Position numbers and translations under genes: made by a program
NCBI GenBank assembly: GCA_014138645.1
Contig: JACJIB010000002.1
Span: forward strand, 186,001-250,000
Reading direction: 5' to 3'
DNA length: 64,000 bases
DNA from: Methylorubrum thiocyanatum
Lineage (GTDB): Bacteria; Pseudomonadota; Alphaproteobacteria; Rhizobiales; Beijerinckiaceae
The notes under the pieces: model-generated
Told to the model about the DNA's origin: nothing
The model's database searches: none
What the model saw: the letters and a program-made list of their open reading frames with translations, nothing else
In this document: positions 43,175-52,311 of the stretch, one piece after another
Numbering within the stretch: position 1 is the stretch's first letter
Layout: every line of letters begins with the position of its first letter

Positions 43175-43453
43175 ATGGGGATGAGGGTTGCGCTGCTCGC
43201 AGCGCTGATGATCGCCGGCCTCGGACCGGCCGCGGCCGAGGTGCGCTTCGGGCCCGGCGTACGCATCGGCGGCCACGACTTCTCGAACCGGCGCACCCGC
43301 AGCGTCCATATTGAGCGGGTGAAGCGGCTGCGCGGTCCCGTCGGGTGCCGGCATCTGCGCCGCGGCGCCTACCGGCGCGGCGACGGCTCGGTCGTGCGCG
43401 GGCCAATGGACGCGTGCAACCTGATCGCCATTCCGCCGGGGCAGCGGCGCTGA
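43175..43453 (+). CDS. small secreted basic protein
   Basis: A 92-residue protein with a signal peptide (ending about AAAEV) and a basic mature part (pI clearly high: RRTRSVHIERVKRLRG). Two cysteines, VGCRHL and DACNLI, may form a disulfide. No family is recognised. Three in-frame ATG codons at 43163, 43175 and 43181 could be starts; I take the middle one. It is divergent from the FMN-binding protein gene and upstream of mrp. Confidence 0.55.
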   Translation: MGMRVALLAALMIAGLGPAAAEVRFGPGVRIGGHDFSNRRTRSVHIERVKRLRGPVGCRHLRRGAYRRGDGSVVRGPMDACNLIAIPPGQRR

Positions 43454-43556
43454 GACCGAGTTCCCGGGCTGGTGTTTCCCGCAAGGGCGGTTAGATGAAC
43501 GGAAGCGGCCTGACCCCGTTCGAGGGCTTGCCCCTTCGCCCGATGGAGTTCGAGTT

Positions 43557-44678
43557 TTGGCGATCACGCGCGACGACGTGCTGAAGGCGCTCTCGACCGT
43601 GACGGTCGATCGCGGCGGCACCACCCTGCCCGGCTCCGGCCGCCTCTCGCCGGTGGTGATCGATCCGGGCAACCGGGTGATGTTCTCCATCCTGATCGAC
43701 CCAAGCGAGGCCGAGCGCTTCGAGCCCGTGCGCCGCGAGGCGGAAGGACGCGTCCTGGCTCTGCCCGGCGTGTCGAGCGTGCTGGCGAGCCTGACCTCGG
43801 AGCGGGCGCCGAATGCGCCGCCGCCGGGGGGGGCGCCCCGCCCGCCCGGTCCCGGTGCGCCGCCGCGCCAGGGCAACGCTTTGCCCGGCGTGCGCCACAT
43901 CGTGGCGGTGGCCTCGGGCAAGGGCGGCGTCGGCAAGTCCACCACCGCCTGCAACCTTGCCCTCGGCTTGAGCGCACAGGGCCTGCGCGTCGGCCTGCTC
44001 GATGCCGATATCTACGGCCCCTCGGTGCCGAAGCTCCTGGGACTGTCCGGCAAGCCCCGGGTGCTCGAGGGCAAGACGCTGGAGCCGATGCAGGCCTACG
44101 GCCTGAAGGCGATGTCGATCGGTTTCCTGATCGAGCCGGAATCGGCGATGATCTGGCGCGGGCCGATGGTGCAGTCGGCGATCACCCAGATGCTGCGCGA
44201 CGTGGCCTGGGGCGAACTCGACGTGCTCGTGGTCGACATGCCGCCCGGCACGGGCGATGCCCAGCTCACCATGGCCCAGGCGACGCCGCTGTCGGGCGCC
44301 GTCATCGTCTCGACGCCGCAGGATCTGGCGCTGATCGATGCGCGGCGCGGCGTGACCATGTTCCGCAAGGTCTCGGTGCCGATCCTCGGCGTGATCGAGA
44401 ACATGGCGACCTTCATCTGTCCGAATTGCGGGGCGGCCTCGGCGATCTTCGGCCATGGCGGTGCCCGCCACGAGGCCGAGCGCCTGGAGGTGCCCTTCCT
44501 CGGCGAGATCCCGCTGACCATGGCGATCCGCGAGACCTCGGATGCCGGCCGCCCCGTCGTCGCGACCGATCCGGACGGGCCGCAAGCCAAGGTCTACCGC
44601 GAGATCGCCCAGAAACTCTGGGGCAACCTCACCGGCGCGCCCGCCGGCCGGGCGGCGCCGAGGATCGTGATCGAGTGA
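43557..44678 (+). CDS. apbC: Mrp/ApbC-type iron-sulfur cluster carrier ATPase
   Basis: A 373-residue P-loop ATPase of the Mrp/NBP35 family, which carries 4Fe-4S clusters to apoproteins. Residues 1-85 form the DUF59/MIP18-like domain; a Pro/Gly-rich linker (PPPGGAPRPPGPG) follows; the ATPase has SGKGGVGKSTT, the DADIYGPSVP switch and VVDMPPGTGD. The cluster-binding CxxC is in FICPNCG. The start is TTG 43557 with GGAG eight bases upstream. It overlaps mobA by 4 bases (GTGA), which fits the need of molybdoenzymes for Fe-S clusters. Confidence 0.9.
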   Translation: MAITRDDVLKALSTVTVDRGGTTLPGSGRLSPVVIDPGNRVMFSILIDPSEAERFEPVRREAEGRVLALPGVSSVLASLTSERAPNAPPPGGAPRPPGPGAPPRQGNALPGVRHIVAVASGKGGVGKSTTACNLALGLSAQGLRVGLLDADIYGPSVPKLLGLSGKPRVLEGKTLEPMQAYGLKAMSIGFLIEPESAMIWRGPMVQSAITQMLRDVAWGELDVLVVDMPPGTGDAQLTMAQATPLSGAVIVSTPQDLALIDARRGVTMFRKVSVPILGVIENMATFICPNCGAASAIFGHGGARHEAERLEVPFLGEIPLTMAIRETSDAGRPVVATDPDGPQAKVYREIAQKLWGNLTGAPAGRAAPRIVIE

Positions 44679-45340
44679 GCGGCGCTCCGGTGTCCGGGGC
44701 GGGCATCTCCGGGTCGGGCATCTCCGGGTCCGGCATCTTGGGCCTGATCCTGGCCGGCGGCCTGTCGCGGCGGATGGGAGGCGGCGACAAGCCGCTCCGG
44801 ACGCTCTCCGGCCGTACCCTGCTGGCGCGTGTCGCCGAGCGCCTCGCGCCGCAATGCGGGGGCGGCCTCGCACTCAGCGCCAACGGTGATCCGGCCCGCT
44901 TCCGCAGCGTGTTCGCGGGGCGTGTCCTGCCGGACACCGTCCCGGACCATCCGGGACCGCTGGCCGGCATCCTCGCCGGGATGGAGGCGGCGGCCGCTCT
45001 CCCCGGCCTCACCCATGTCGCCAGCGTACCGGGCGACGCGCCGTTCCTGCCGCACGACTTCGTCGCCCGCCTCGCCGGAGCCGCCGCCGCGGAGGGAAAG
45101 TCCATCGCGCTCGCGGCCTCGGGCGAGCGGCGCCACTTCACCTCTGCGCTCTGGCCGGTCGCTCTGCGCGAGGACCTGCGCGACTGGCTCACCCGCGGCG
45201 AGCGGCGGGTCGGCGGCTTCATCGAGCGGCACGGCGCGGCCGTCGCCATCTGGCCGGCGGAGCCTCTCGACCCTTTCCTCAACCTCAATGCGCCCGAGGA
45301 TCTGGCCGCGGCGGAAGCGCTGCTGGCGCGGCGTCCCTGA
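44675..45340 (+). CDS. mobA: molybdenum cofactor guanylyltransferase
   Basis: A 221-residue nucleotidyltransferase that adds GMP to molybdopterin-bound molybdenum to make the bis-MGD precursor. The signature is LILAGGLSRRMGGGDKPL, with HPGPLAGILAGMEAA and SVPGDAPFLP following. GTG 44675 overlaps the apbC stop. The first 20 residues contain a Gly/Ile/Ser repeat (GISGSGISGSG) encoded by short tandem repeats, unlike the family; a later start would drop it. Together with the Mo hydroxylase at 2.4-5.3 kb it shows active molybdenum metabolism, although that enzyme family uses a different cofactor form. Confidence 0.9.
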   Translation: MSGAPVSGAGISGSGISGSGILGLILAGGLSRRMGGGDKPLRTLSGRTLLARVAERLAPQCGGGLALSANGDPARFRSVFAGRVLPDTVPDHPGPLAGILAGMEAAAALPGLTHVASVPGDAPFLPHDFVARLAGAAAAEGKSIALAASGERRHFTSALWPVALREDLRDWLTRGERRVGGFIERHGAAVAIWPAEPLDPFLNLNAPEDLAAAEALLARRP

Positions 45341-45480
45341 GGCGTCGGGAAAGCGCCGCCGACAGGGCCGCGGATGTTGTGCCGGGGCCCTGGAATTCAT
45401 ATTTAAGTAACTGAAACCACGGCCTTTGGCTGCTGGCGGGGTCTCCCCTCCGCTCTCCTCATCCTGAGGTGCCGCGAAGC

Positions 45481-45534
45481 GGCCTCGAAGGATCCTCCAG
45501 ATCCCGCGCGATCGCTGGAGGATCCTTCGAGGCC
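45481..45534. repeat. 20-bp perfect palindrome with 14-base loop, upstream of gyrA
   Basis: GGCCTCGAAGGATCCTCCAG pairs exactly with 45515-45534. The flank (CATCCTGAGGTGCCGCGAAG just before it) is of a kind I remember from intergenic palindromes of Rhizobiales genomes. It sits in the 5' region of gyrA, in the 315-base gap after mobA, which has no other content that I can see. Confidence 0.65.
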
Positions 45535-45655
45535 CGCCGACGCGGGCGCCGCAAGGTCATGGAATGGATCGGAGGGGTCGCACCGCGATGGCCTTTCCGG
45601 CTCACTCGGCGGCGCCTGTCGGCGGGTGAACGAACAGAAGATCGAGAGAACGACG

Positions 45656-48382
45656 TTGGCAGACGACAAGGACGACACCGGCGCCGGCACGCCGCCGCCC
45701 GCGACCGACATCAAGCCCGTCTCCATCACCGACGAGATGCGCCGCTCGTATCTCGATTACGCCATGAGCGTGATCGTGAGCCGGGCGCTGCCCGATGCGC
45801 GCGACGGCCTCAAGCCGGTGCACCGGCGCATCCTCTACTCGGCCTTCGAGTCCGGGCACCTGCCGGAGCGCAAATACGTCAAGTCGGCCCGTATCGTCGG
45901 CGACGTGATCGGTCAGTACCACCCCCACGGCGACCAATCGATCTACGACGCCTTGGTCCGCATGGCGCAGGACTTCTCCATGCGCCTGATGCTCATCGAT
46001 GGGCAGGGCAATTTCGGCTCGGTCGACGGCGATCCGCCGGCCGCCATGCGCTACACCGAATCGAGGCTCGCCCGCCCGGCGATCTCGCTGCTCACCGACA
46101 TCGACAAAAACACCGTCGACTTCCAGTCGAACTACGACGATTCCCGCGAGGAGCCGACGGTCCTCCCCGCGCGCTTCCCGAACCTCTTGGTCAACGGCGC
46201 GGGCGGCATCGCGGTCGGCATGGCCACCAACATCCCGCCGCACAATCTCGGCGAGCTGGTCGATGCCTGCGTCGCGCTGATCGACGATCCGGCCCTCACC
46301 ATCGAGGCGCTCAACGAAATCGTCCCCGGCCCCGACTTCCCCACCGGCGGCATGATCCTGGGCCGCGCCGGCACGCGGCAGGCCTACACCACCGGCCGCG
46401 GCTCGATCATCATGCGCGCCCGCTCGCATGTGGAGGAGCTGCGGAAAGAGCGCGAGGCGCTGATCTTCACCGAGATCCCGTATCAGGTGAACAAGGCGAC
46501 GCTGATCGAGAAGATCGCCGAGCTGGTGAAGGACAAGCGCATCGAGGGCATCTCGGACCTGCGCGACGAGTCCGACCGCGACGGCATGCGCATCGTCGTC
46601 GAGATCAAGCGCGACGCCATGGCCGACGTCGTGCTGAACCAGCTCTACCGCTACACCCCGCTCCAGACCTCGTTCGGCGCCAACATGGTGGCGCTCAACG
46701 GCGGCCGGCCGGAGCTGATGAACCTGAAGGACCTGCTCCTGGCCTTCAACGACTTCCGCGAGGAAGTCGTCTCCCGGCGCACCAAGTTCCTGCTCAACAA
46801 GGCCCGCGAGCGCGCCCACGTGTTGTGCGGTCTGGCCATCGCGGTCGCTAATATCGACGAGGTGATCCGCCTGATCCGCACCTCGCCGGACCCGAACACC
46901 GCCCGCGAGGCCTTGATGGCCCGCGACTGGCCGGCCCACGACATCGCCCCGCTGATCGCGCTGGTGGACGATCCGCGCCACCGGGTCGCCGATGACGGCA
47001 CTTACCGCCTATCGGAGACCCAGGCCCGCGCCATCCTCGACCTGCGCCTGCAGCGCCTCACCGCCCTGGGCCGCGACGAGATCGGCGACGAGCTGAAGAA
47101 GCTTGCCGACGAGATCGCCGACTATCTCGACATCCTGCGCTCCCGCGCCCGCATCCAGGCGATCGTGAAGCACGAGCTGGCCGAGGTGCGCGAACTCTTC
47201 GCCACCCCGCGCAAGACCGAGATCATCGATTCCGATTTCAGCGTCGAGGACGAGGATCTGATCGCCCGCGAGGACATGGTCGTGACCGTGTCCCATGCCG
47301 GCTACGTCAAGCGCGTGCCGCTCTCGACCTACCGGTCGCAGAAGCGCGGCGGCAAGGGCCGCTCCGGCATGAGCACCCGCGACGAGGATTTCGTCACGCG
47401 GCTGTTCGTGGCGAACACGCACACGCCGGTCCTGTTCTTCTCCGACCAGGGGCAGGCCTACAAGGAGAAGGTCTGGCGCCTCCCCGTCGCCGCCCCGAAC
47501 GCGCGCGGCAAGGCGCTCGTCAACATCCTGCACCTGCAGAACGAGGGCGAGCGCATCACCACGATCATGCCGCTGCCCGAGGACGAGGCCTCCTGGGAGA
47601 CGCTGGACGTGATGTTCGCGACCGCCTCCGGCAATGTTCGCCGCAACAAGCTGTCCGACTTCGTACAGGTGAACCGCAACGGCAAGATCGCGATGAAGCT
47701 CGATCCGGGCGATCACATCGTTCATGTCGAGATCTGCCGTCCCGACCAGAACGTGCTGCTCACCACCGCCTTGGGGCAGTGCATCCGCTTCCCCGTCGAG
47801 GACGTGCGCGTGTTCAAGGGCCGCGATTCGACCGGCGTGCGCGGGATCAACCTGGGCAAGGACGACAAAGTCATCTCGATGGCGATCCTCAACGCCTTCG
47901 ACGCCTCGCCCGAGGAGCGGGCCGGCTATCTGAAGATGCGTCGCGCCGTGATCGGCGATTCCGGCGAGGAGGGAACGGAGAACGGCGAGGCCGAGGAGGC
48001 CAGCGCAGCGGCGATCTCGCCGGAGCGCTACACGCAGATGGGCGCCGCGGAACAGTTCGTGCTGACCCTGTCCGAGCGCGGCTTCGGCAAGCGTTCGTCC
48101 TCCTACGAGTACCGGACCTCGGGCCGCGGCGGCAAAGGCATCACGGCGATGCGGGTCAACGCCCGCAACGGCAACCTCGTGGCGTCCTTCCCCGTGGAGG
48201 CCTCCGACCAGATCATGCTGGTCACCAATGCCGGCCAGCTCATCCGCGTACCGGTGGACGACATCCGCATCGTCGGCCGCGCCTCTCAGGGGGTGACGGT
48301 GTTCAACACCGACAAGGCCGAGCGCGTCGTCTCGGTGGAGCACATCGAGGGCGAGGAAGAGGGCGGCGAGGAGGCCGTCTGA
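45656..48382 (+). CDS. gyrA: DNA gyrase subunit A
   Basis: A 908-residue gyrase A subunit, which cuts and rejoins DNA to supercoil it together with GyrB. The catalytic Tyr is in AMRYTESRL. The resistance-determining region reads [18 protein letters not shown], so the site of E. coli Ser83 is Gln94 here (Asp98 is kept). The C-terminal beta-pinwheel domain contains the GyrA box [10 protein letters not shown], and a second RGGKG is near the end; an acidic linker and an acidic tail (EEEGGEEAV) are present. I chose TTG 45656 (start MADDKDD, GAGAG upstream) because related proteins begin so; GTG 45626 is possible. Confidence 0.95.
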   Translation: MADDKDDTGAGTPPPATDIKPVSITDEMRRSYLDYAMSVIVSRALPDARDGLKPVHRRILYSAFESGHLPERKYVKSARIVGDVIGQYHPHGDQSIYDALVRMAQDFSMRLMLIDGQGNFGSVDGDPPAAMRYTESRLARPAISLLTDIDKNTVDFQSNYDDSREEPTVLPARFPNLLVNGAGGIAVGMATNIPPHNLGELVDACVALIDDPALTIEALNEIVPGPDFPTGGMILGRAGTRQAYTTGRGSIIMRARSHVEELRKEREALIFTEIPYQVNKATLIEKIAELVKDKRIEGISDLRDESDRDGMRIVVEIKRDAMADVVLNQLYRYTPLQTSFGANMVALNGGRPELMNLKDLLLAFNDFREEVVSRRTKFLLNKARERAHVLCGLAIAVANIDEVIRLIRTSPDPNTAREALMARDWPAHDIAPLIALVDDPRHRVADDGTYRLSETQARAILDLRLQRLTALGRDEIGDELKKLADEIADYLDILRSRARIQAIVKHELAEVRELFATPRKTEIIDSDFSVEDEDLIAREDMVVTVSHAGYVKRVPLSTYRSQKRGGKGRSGMSTRDEDFVTRLFVANTHTPVLFFSDQGQAYKEKVWRLPVAAPNARGKALVNILHLQNEGERITTIMPLPEDEASWETLDVMFATASGNVRRNKLSDFVQVNRNGKIAMKLDPGDHIVHVEICRPDQNVLLTTALGQCIRFPVEDVRVFKGRDSTGVRGINLGKDDKVISMAILNAFDASPEERAGYLKMRRAVIGDSGEEGTENGEAEEASAAAISPERYTQMGAAEQFVLTLSERGFGKRSSSYEYRTSGRGGKGITAMRVNARNGNLVASFPVEASDQIMLVTNAGQLIRVPVDDIRIVGRASQGVTVFNTDKAERVVSVEHIEGEEEGGEEAV

Positions 48383-48401
48383 GACTGACCCGATCTTGCA
48401 C

Positions 48402-48515
48402 CCGTCATCCCGGGGCCGCGCAGCGGAACCCGGGATCCACCCGCGATGCGCGGCCGGAGGGATGTCGCGCTCGACCGTGGATTCCGGGTTCGCCTGCGGC
48501 GACCCGGAATGACGG
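48402..48515. repeat. REPIN-like palindromic repeat, copy 1
   Basis: 114 bases in which the left arm (from CCGTCATCCCGGGG) and the right arm (ending CCCGGAATGACGG) are inverted copies of one hairpin-forming sequence, separated by about 35 bases. It begins 20 bases after the gyrA stop and ends just before the GIY-YIG gene; about 90 % identical to 48856-48970. Confidence 0.8.
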
Positions 48516-48527
48516 GAGAGGGTGCTT

Positions 48528-48815
48528 GTGATCTGTGCCGTTTATCTGCTCGCGCACAAGCGGGACGGCACGCTCTACCTCGGCGTCACGAAGGATCTGA
48601 GCCGGCGCATCTGGGAACACAAGACCAAGGCAGCACCCGGTTTTTCGGCCCGTTACGCCGTCGATCGCCTCGTGTGGTACGAGGTCTACGACCGCATCGA
48701 CGAAGCCATCGCCCCTGAGAAGGCGCTCAAGAAATGGCGCCGTGCTTGGAAGGTTGCCTTGATCGAAGCGATGAACCCGGACTGGTCCGACCTCTACGAA
48801 CGGTTGAATGCCTGA
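48528..48815 (+). CDS. GIY-YIG nuclease family protein (YhbQ/UPF0213 type)
   Basis: A 95-residue single-domain GIY-YIG protein. The two signature strands read VYLLA and LYLGVTKDL, followed by the catalytic Arg region RRIWEHK and the metal-binding Glu in EAIAPEKALKKWRRAWK. Such proteins cut DNA; those of this stand-alone type have no established role. GTG 48528 is chosen because GGGAGAGG lies right at the proper distance; GTG 48522 overlaps that site. It is flanked directly on both sides by nearly identical palindromic repeats, a layout suggesting a repeat-associated nuclease or a small mobile unit. Confidence 0.88.
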   Translation: MICAVYLLAHKRDGTLYLGVTKDLSRRIWEHKTKAAPGFSARYAVDRLVWYEVYDRIDEAIAPEKALKKWRRAWKVALIEAMNPDWSDLYERLNA

Positions 48816-48855
48816 TCGAGCGAGGCAGGGCCGCCATTCTCCCAAGCATCGGCAG

Positions 48856-48970
48856 CCGTCATCCCGGGGCCGCGCAGCGGAACCCGGGATCCACCCGTGG
48901 TGCGGGGCTGGAAGAGATGTCGCGCTTGGACGTGGATTCCGGGTTCGCCTGCGGCGCCCCGGAATGACGG
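48856..48970. repeat. REPIN-like palindromic repeat, copy 2
   Basis: 115 bases with the same structure as 48402-48515; the first 42 bases are identical and differences cluster in the central spacer. The following 49000-49140 is AT-richer and without genes, probably the promoter of the barrel protein gene. Confidence 0.8.
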
Positions 48971-49154
48971 TGGTGGGAGGCTGAGCCGAACTCATCCGCA
49001 GAAGTCGTATTCATCAAAATTTTCGTGATCAGGGATGAATTCACGGAGTAAAGCGTATTACTTGCCTTTCTCATCTAAGTATAAGTGTTGCTGTAATATC
49101 ATAGAAGCCGCGCCTGCCCCTTGATAGGAACGCACAAGCTTCCTCTAATCTTCG

Positions 49155-49988
49155 GTGCGAGTCGTGCGCAATTCCCTGATCCTCATCGGCCTCACGGGCG
49201 CCCTGCTGTCGAGCACTGCGCTGGCCGCCGACCTGCCGCGCCGGGCCGAGCCGCCGGTCTTCACGCCGATCCCCGTCTTCGCCTGGACCGGCGCCTATCT
49301 CGGTATCAATGCCGGCTACGCCTACACCGAGAGCGACACCCTGCGCACCGTGGGTATCGGCGCGCTCCAGGCCAACGTGACCAACGACCTGCGCCGGGCG
49401 GCGGTCGGCCTGCCGCAGGACGGCTTCACCGTCGGCGGCCAGGGCGGCTACAACTTCCAGCTCACGCCCGGCACCGGCTTCGTCTTCGGCCTCGAGGTCG
49501 ATGCGCAGTACATGGACCTGCAGCGCAGCCGCACCGAGACGATCTTCCGTCCGGCCTTCAACCCGAACGTGCTCACCAACGTCTACGCCGCCGATCTCGA
49601 CTTCCTCGGCACCGTCCGCGGCCGCATCGGCTACGCCTTCGACCGCGTCCTGGTCTACGGCACCGGCGGCTTCGCCTACGGCACCGTCTCGCAGGGCGTC
49701 ACCTTCCAGACCGGCGCGCCGGTCACCTATGCCGGCGCCCGCTCCGGCGTCGAGACCGGCTATGCCTATGGCGGCGGCATCGAGTACGCGCTGCCGACCG
49801 ATTCCTTCCTGAACGTGTTCCGCTCCGAGGCCGTCACGCTGAAGGGCGAGTACCTGCGCTACGATCTCGGCAGCCGCACCCTGCTCGTCGGGACCACCGG
49901 CGGCCCCGGTGTCGGCTACAACGTCACCTTCCGGACCGAGGGCGCCATCGCCCGTGCCGGCCTGAACTTCAAGTTCGGTTCGTTCTGA
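49155..49988 (+). CDS. outer-membrane beta-barrel protein (Omp25/porin-like family)
   Basis: A 277-residue outer-membrane protein. The signal peptide ends ALAAD, followed by DLPRRAEPP, common in the Omp25/Omp31-like proteins of Rhizobiales. The barrel shows YLGINAGYAYTE near the beginning, alternating strands such as GRIGYAFDRVLVYGTGGFAYG, and a terminal strand ending in Phe (NFKFGSF), the BAM signal. It probably has a structural or pore role. GTG 49155 and GTG 49164 are both possible starts. A strong terminator follows. Confidence 0.88.
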   Translation: MRVVRNSLILIGLTGALLSSTALAADLPRRAEPPVFTPIPVFAWTGAYLGINAGYAYTESDTLRTVGIGALQANVTNDLRRAAVGLPQDGFTVGGQGGYNFQLTPGTGFVFGLEVDAQYMDLQRSRTETIFRPAFNPNVLTNVYAADLDFLGTVRGRIGYAFDRVLVYGTGGFAYGTVSQGVTFQTGAPVTYAGARSGVETGYAYGGGIEYALPTDSFLNVFRSEAVTLKGEYLRYDLGSRTLLVGTTGGPGVGYNVTFRTEGAIARAGLNFKFGSF

Positions 49989-50048
49989 GACGGGCAGCCG
50001 GTGGGGCACTCCGTCCCGCCGATCCCCGGACCTTCGGCAGGCTTGATC

Positions 50049-50078
50049 GAAACGGGCGCCCTTCGCGGCGCCCGTTTC
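50049..50078 (+). terminator. rho-independent terminator of the barrel protein gene
   Basis: A perfect 12-bp stem (GAAACGGGCGCC / GGCGCCCGTTTC) with a 6-base loop, in which the 3' arm ends in TTTC. It lies 60 bases after the stop. Confidence 0.75.
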
Positions 50079-50136
50079 CATTGGTGCGGGCCGTCGGCGG
50101 TTCCGTTTGCGGGAAAAATGCTCTAGGCCCGTTGCC

Positions 50137-50640
50137 GTGACGATCCGCACCGCCCTCTATGCCGGCTCCTTCGATCCGGTCACCAACGGCCACCTCGACG
50201 TGGTGCGGCAGGCCTGCCGCCTCGTGCCGCGGCTGGTTCTGGCCATCGGCGTGCATCCGGGCAAGGCGCCGCTGTTCTCGGCCGAGGAGCGCGCCGCCCT
50301 GCTGGGCGAGACCTGCGGGCCGCTCGCCGCGGCCGAGGGCGCGAGCCTGGAGGTCGTCACCTTCGACGACCTCGCCGTCTCGGCCGCCCGGCGCTGCGGC
50401 GCCAGCCTGTTCATCCGCGGCCTGCGCGACGGCACCGATCTCGATTACGAGATGCAACTCGCCGGCATGAACGGCGCGATGGCCCCCGAGGTCCAGACCG
50501 TGTTCCTGCCCGCCTCCACCGGGGTGCGGCCGATCACCGCCACCCTGGTGCGCCAGATCGCGGCCATGGGCGGGGACGTCTCGCCCTTCGTGCCCCCTGT
50601 CGTCGCCCGGCGGCTCGCCGCCCGCTTCGCCACGTCCTGA
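50137..50640 (+). CDS. coaD: phosphopantetheine adenylyltransferase
   Basis: A 167-residue enzyme that makes dephospho-CoA from 4'-phosphopantetheine and ATP. The nucleotidyltransferase motif is [16 protein letters not shown], followed later by [21 protein letters not shown] and [16 protein letters not shown] (the ATP-binding SS-type loop here STGVRPIT). Length is typical. GTG 50137 is the start, with TAGG upstream. The cyclophilin gene follows after 25 bases. Confidence 0.94.
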   Translation: MTIRTALYAGSFDPVTNGHLDVVRQACRLVPRLVLAIGVHPGKAPLFSAEERAALLGETCGPLAAAEGASLEVVTFDDLAVSAARRCGASLFIRGLRDGTDLDYEMQLAGMNGAMAPEVQTVFLPASTGVRPITATLVRQIAAMGGDVSPFVPPVVARRLAARFATS

Positions 50641-50665
50641 TTCCCACAACGGAGCTTCCGCCCGC

Positions 50666-51217
50666 ATGAACCGTCGCCACGCCGTCCTCGGCCTCGCCCT
50701 CGGGACCGTCCTCTCGGCCAGCCTGTTCGCCGCTCCGGCGCGGGCGGGGGAGAACACCGTCACCCTCGAGACGAAGGACGGGCGGGTCACCATCGAGCTG
50801 CGCCCGGAGATCGCGCCCAAGCACGTCAAGCAGCTCAAGACGCTGATCTCTCAAGGCTTCTACAACGGCCTGAAGTTCCACCGCGTCATCGATGGCTTCA
50901 TGGTTCAGACAGGCGATCCCAAGGGCAACGGCACCGGCGGCTCCAGCCTGCCCAATATCCCCGCCGAGTTCTCCTCCGCCCCGTTCAAGCGCGGCACCGT
51001 CGGCATGGCCCGCTCGGGCGATCCGAACTCGGCCAATTCCCAGTTCTTCATCTGCCTCGGCGACGCGGAGTTCCTGAACAACAACTACACCGTCGTCGGC
51101 GTCGTCACCTCCGGCATGGACGTGGTCGACAAGATCAAGAAGGGCTCCAAGGCCAATAACGGCTCGGTCCAGGATCCCGACAAGATCGTGAAGATGACGC
51201 TCGGAGGCGGCCAATAG
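50666..51217 (+). CDS. periplasmic peptidyl-prolyl cis-trans isomerase (cyclophilin)
   Basis: A 183-residue cyclophilin with signal peptide (ends ARAG), so it folds proteins in the periplasm. The active-site block is FHRVIDGFMVQTGDP with the catalytic Arg, and NSANSQFFICLGD follows. The very similar cytoplasmic copy is two genes downstream (51724-52185), so they are probably an old duplication. ATG 50666. Confidence 0.92.
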   Translation: MNRRHAVLGLALGTVLSASLFAAPARAGENTVTLETKDGRVTIELRPEIAPKHVKQLKTLISQGFYNGLKFHRVIDGFMVQTGDPKGNGTGGSSLPNIPAEFSSAPFKRGTVGMARSGDPNSANSQFFICLGDAEFLNNNYTVVGVVTSGMDVVDKIKKGSKANNGSVQDPDKIVKMTLGGGQ

Positions 51218-51243
51218 CGGCCGCACGGGCCTCGCGCCGGGGG

Positions 51244-51720
51244 ATGAGCCTCCTCGTCGGCTTCCCCGCGATCGGCCTTGCGTTGCTCGCATCGGGTGGG
51301 GCGGATGCGTTCGGGGGCATTGAACCCTGGCGCACCCTGCCCCAGACCTTACGAGGCACGCAGCATGTCCCGCTGCGGGCGGGCGAGACGGGGCAGGCCC
51401 CGGCCGACACCCTGAAGGCGCTCTATCCGGCGCTGGCCGCCTGCTGGCGGGTGCCCGAGGGCTTGGAAAGATTCGAGCGTGCGGAGATCACGGCGCGCCT
51501 CTCGCTGCGCCGGGACGGATCGGTGATCGGCACGCCGCAGGTCACCTTCGCCAAGACGCCGGGCGACGCGAAGACCCGGGACATCCTGATACGGGCGACG
51601 CTCGACGCGATCGCCCGCTGCACGCCGGTCCGGCTCACCCCGGGCCTCGGCGGAGCCATCGCGGGGCGCCCCCTGGCGCTGCGCTTCATCTACGACGGAC
51701 CCAGAGGACAAGGAATTTAA
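51244..51720 (+). CDS. secreted TonB/TolA C-terminal-like protein
   Basis: A 158-residue exported protein (signal peptide about residues 1-22) whose second half (LYPALAACWRVPEGLERFERAEI, LSLRRDGSVIGTPQVTF, IRATLDAIARCTPVRLTPG) resembles the C-terminal domain of TolA/TonB-like proteins of Rhizobiales. Cys in AACWRV and IARCTP match the disulfide pair seen there. It lacks a transmembrane anchor and the long linker. It lies between two cyclophilin genes, so a role in the cell envelope is likely, but its partner is unknown. Confidence 0.65.
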   Translation: MSLLVGFPAIGLALLASGGADAFGGIEPWRTLPQTLRGTQHVPLRAGETGQAPADTLKALYPALAACWRVPEGLERFERAEITARLSLRRDGSVIGTPQVTFAKTPGDAKTRDILIRATLDAIARCTPVRLTPGLGGAIAGRPLALRFIYDGPRGQGI

Positions 51721-51723
51721 GCC

Positions 51724-52185
51724 ATGGCAGAGACGAACGAGACCATCGTCCTGGAGACCACCAAGGGCCGCGTCGTCATCGCGCTGCGCCCCGATCTCGC
51801 CCCCAACCACGTCGAGCGGATCAAGACGCTGGCGAGCCAGGGCTTCTACGACGGCGTGCCGTTCCACCGCGTCATCGACGGCTTCATGGCCCAGACCGGC
51901 GACCCGACCGGCACCGGCTCCGGCGGCTCGGAGCTGCCCGACCTCAACGCCGAGTTCAACGCCGAGCCGCACGTGCGCGGCACCTGCTCGATGGCGCGCA
52001 CCAACTTCCCGCACTCGGCGAATTCGCAGTTCTTCATCTGCTTTTCCGACGCCCGCTTCCTCGACCGCCAGTACACGGTGTGGGGCAAGGTGATCGAGGG
52101 CATGGAAGTGGTCGACACGATCAAGCGCGGCGAGCCCGTGCGCGATCCGGACCGGATCGTGAAGGCGACCGTCGCTGCGGCGTGA
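51724..52185 (+). CDS. cytoplasmic peptidyl-prolyl cis-trans isomerase (cyclophilin)
   Basis: A 153-residue cyclophilin without signal peptide, the cytoplasmic PpiB-like form. FHRVIDGFMAQTGDP and HSANSQFFICFSD are the active-site stretches, and TVWGKVIEGMEVVDTIK is near the end. It starts 3 bases after the TolA-like gene, so it is in the coaD-cyclophilin transcription unit. Confidence 0.93.
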   Translation: MAETNETIVLETTKGRVVIALRPDLAPNHVERIKTLASQGFYDGVPFHRVIDGFMAQTGDPTGTGSGGSELPDLNAEFNAEPHVRGTCSMARTNFPHSANSQFFICFSDARFLDRQYTVWGKVIEGMEVVDTIKRGEPVRDPDRIVKATVAAA

Positions 52186-52195
52186 CAGAAGCAGG

Positions 52196-52218
52196 CCCCT
52201 CCCCCTTGTGGGGAGGGG
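52196..52218. other. GC-rich hairpin after the cyclophilin gene
   Basis: CCCCTCCCC and GGGGAGGGG pair across a 5-base loop, 10 bases after the stop. There is no T tract. It may be a 3' end structure or part of a dispersed repeat; the following 90 bases are unusually rich in CTCC/GGGG runs. Confidence 0.45.
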
Positions 52219-52311
52219 AAGGGGTGGGGGTGCTGCCGGACGGGGCTCTGCGCCGTCTCCTGCACCACTCCCGCCTCCGGCTCCTCCCCAAAAGGAGAGG
52301 AGGGACGCCGT

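Noticed and set aside
48402..48970. A CRISPR array or integron-like structure
   Set aside because: There are only two copies, each an internal palindrome, 340 bases apart with a gene between them; no spacers or cas genes are present.
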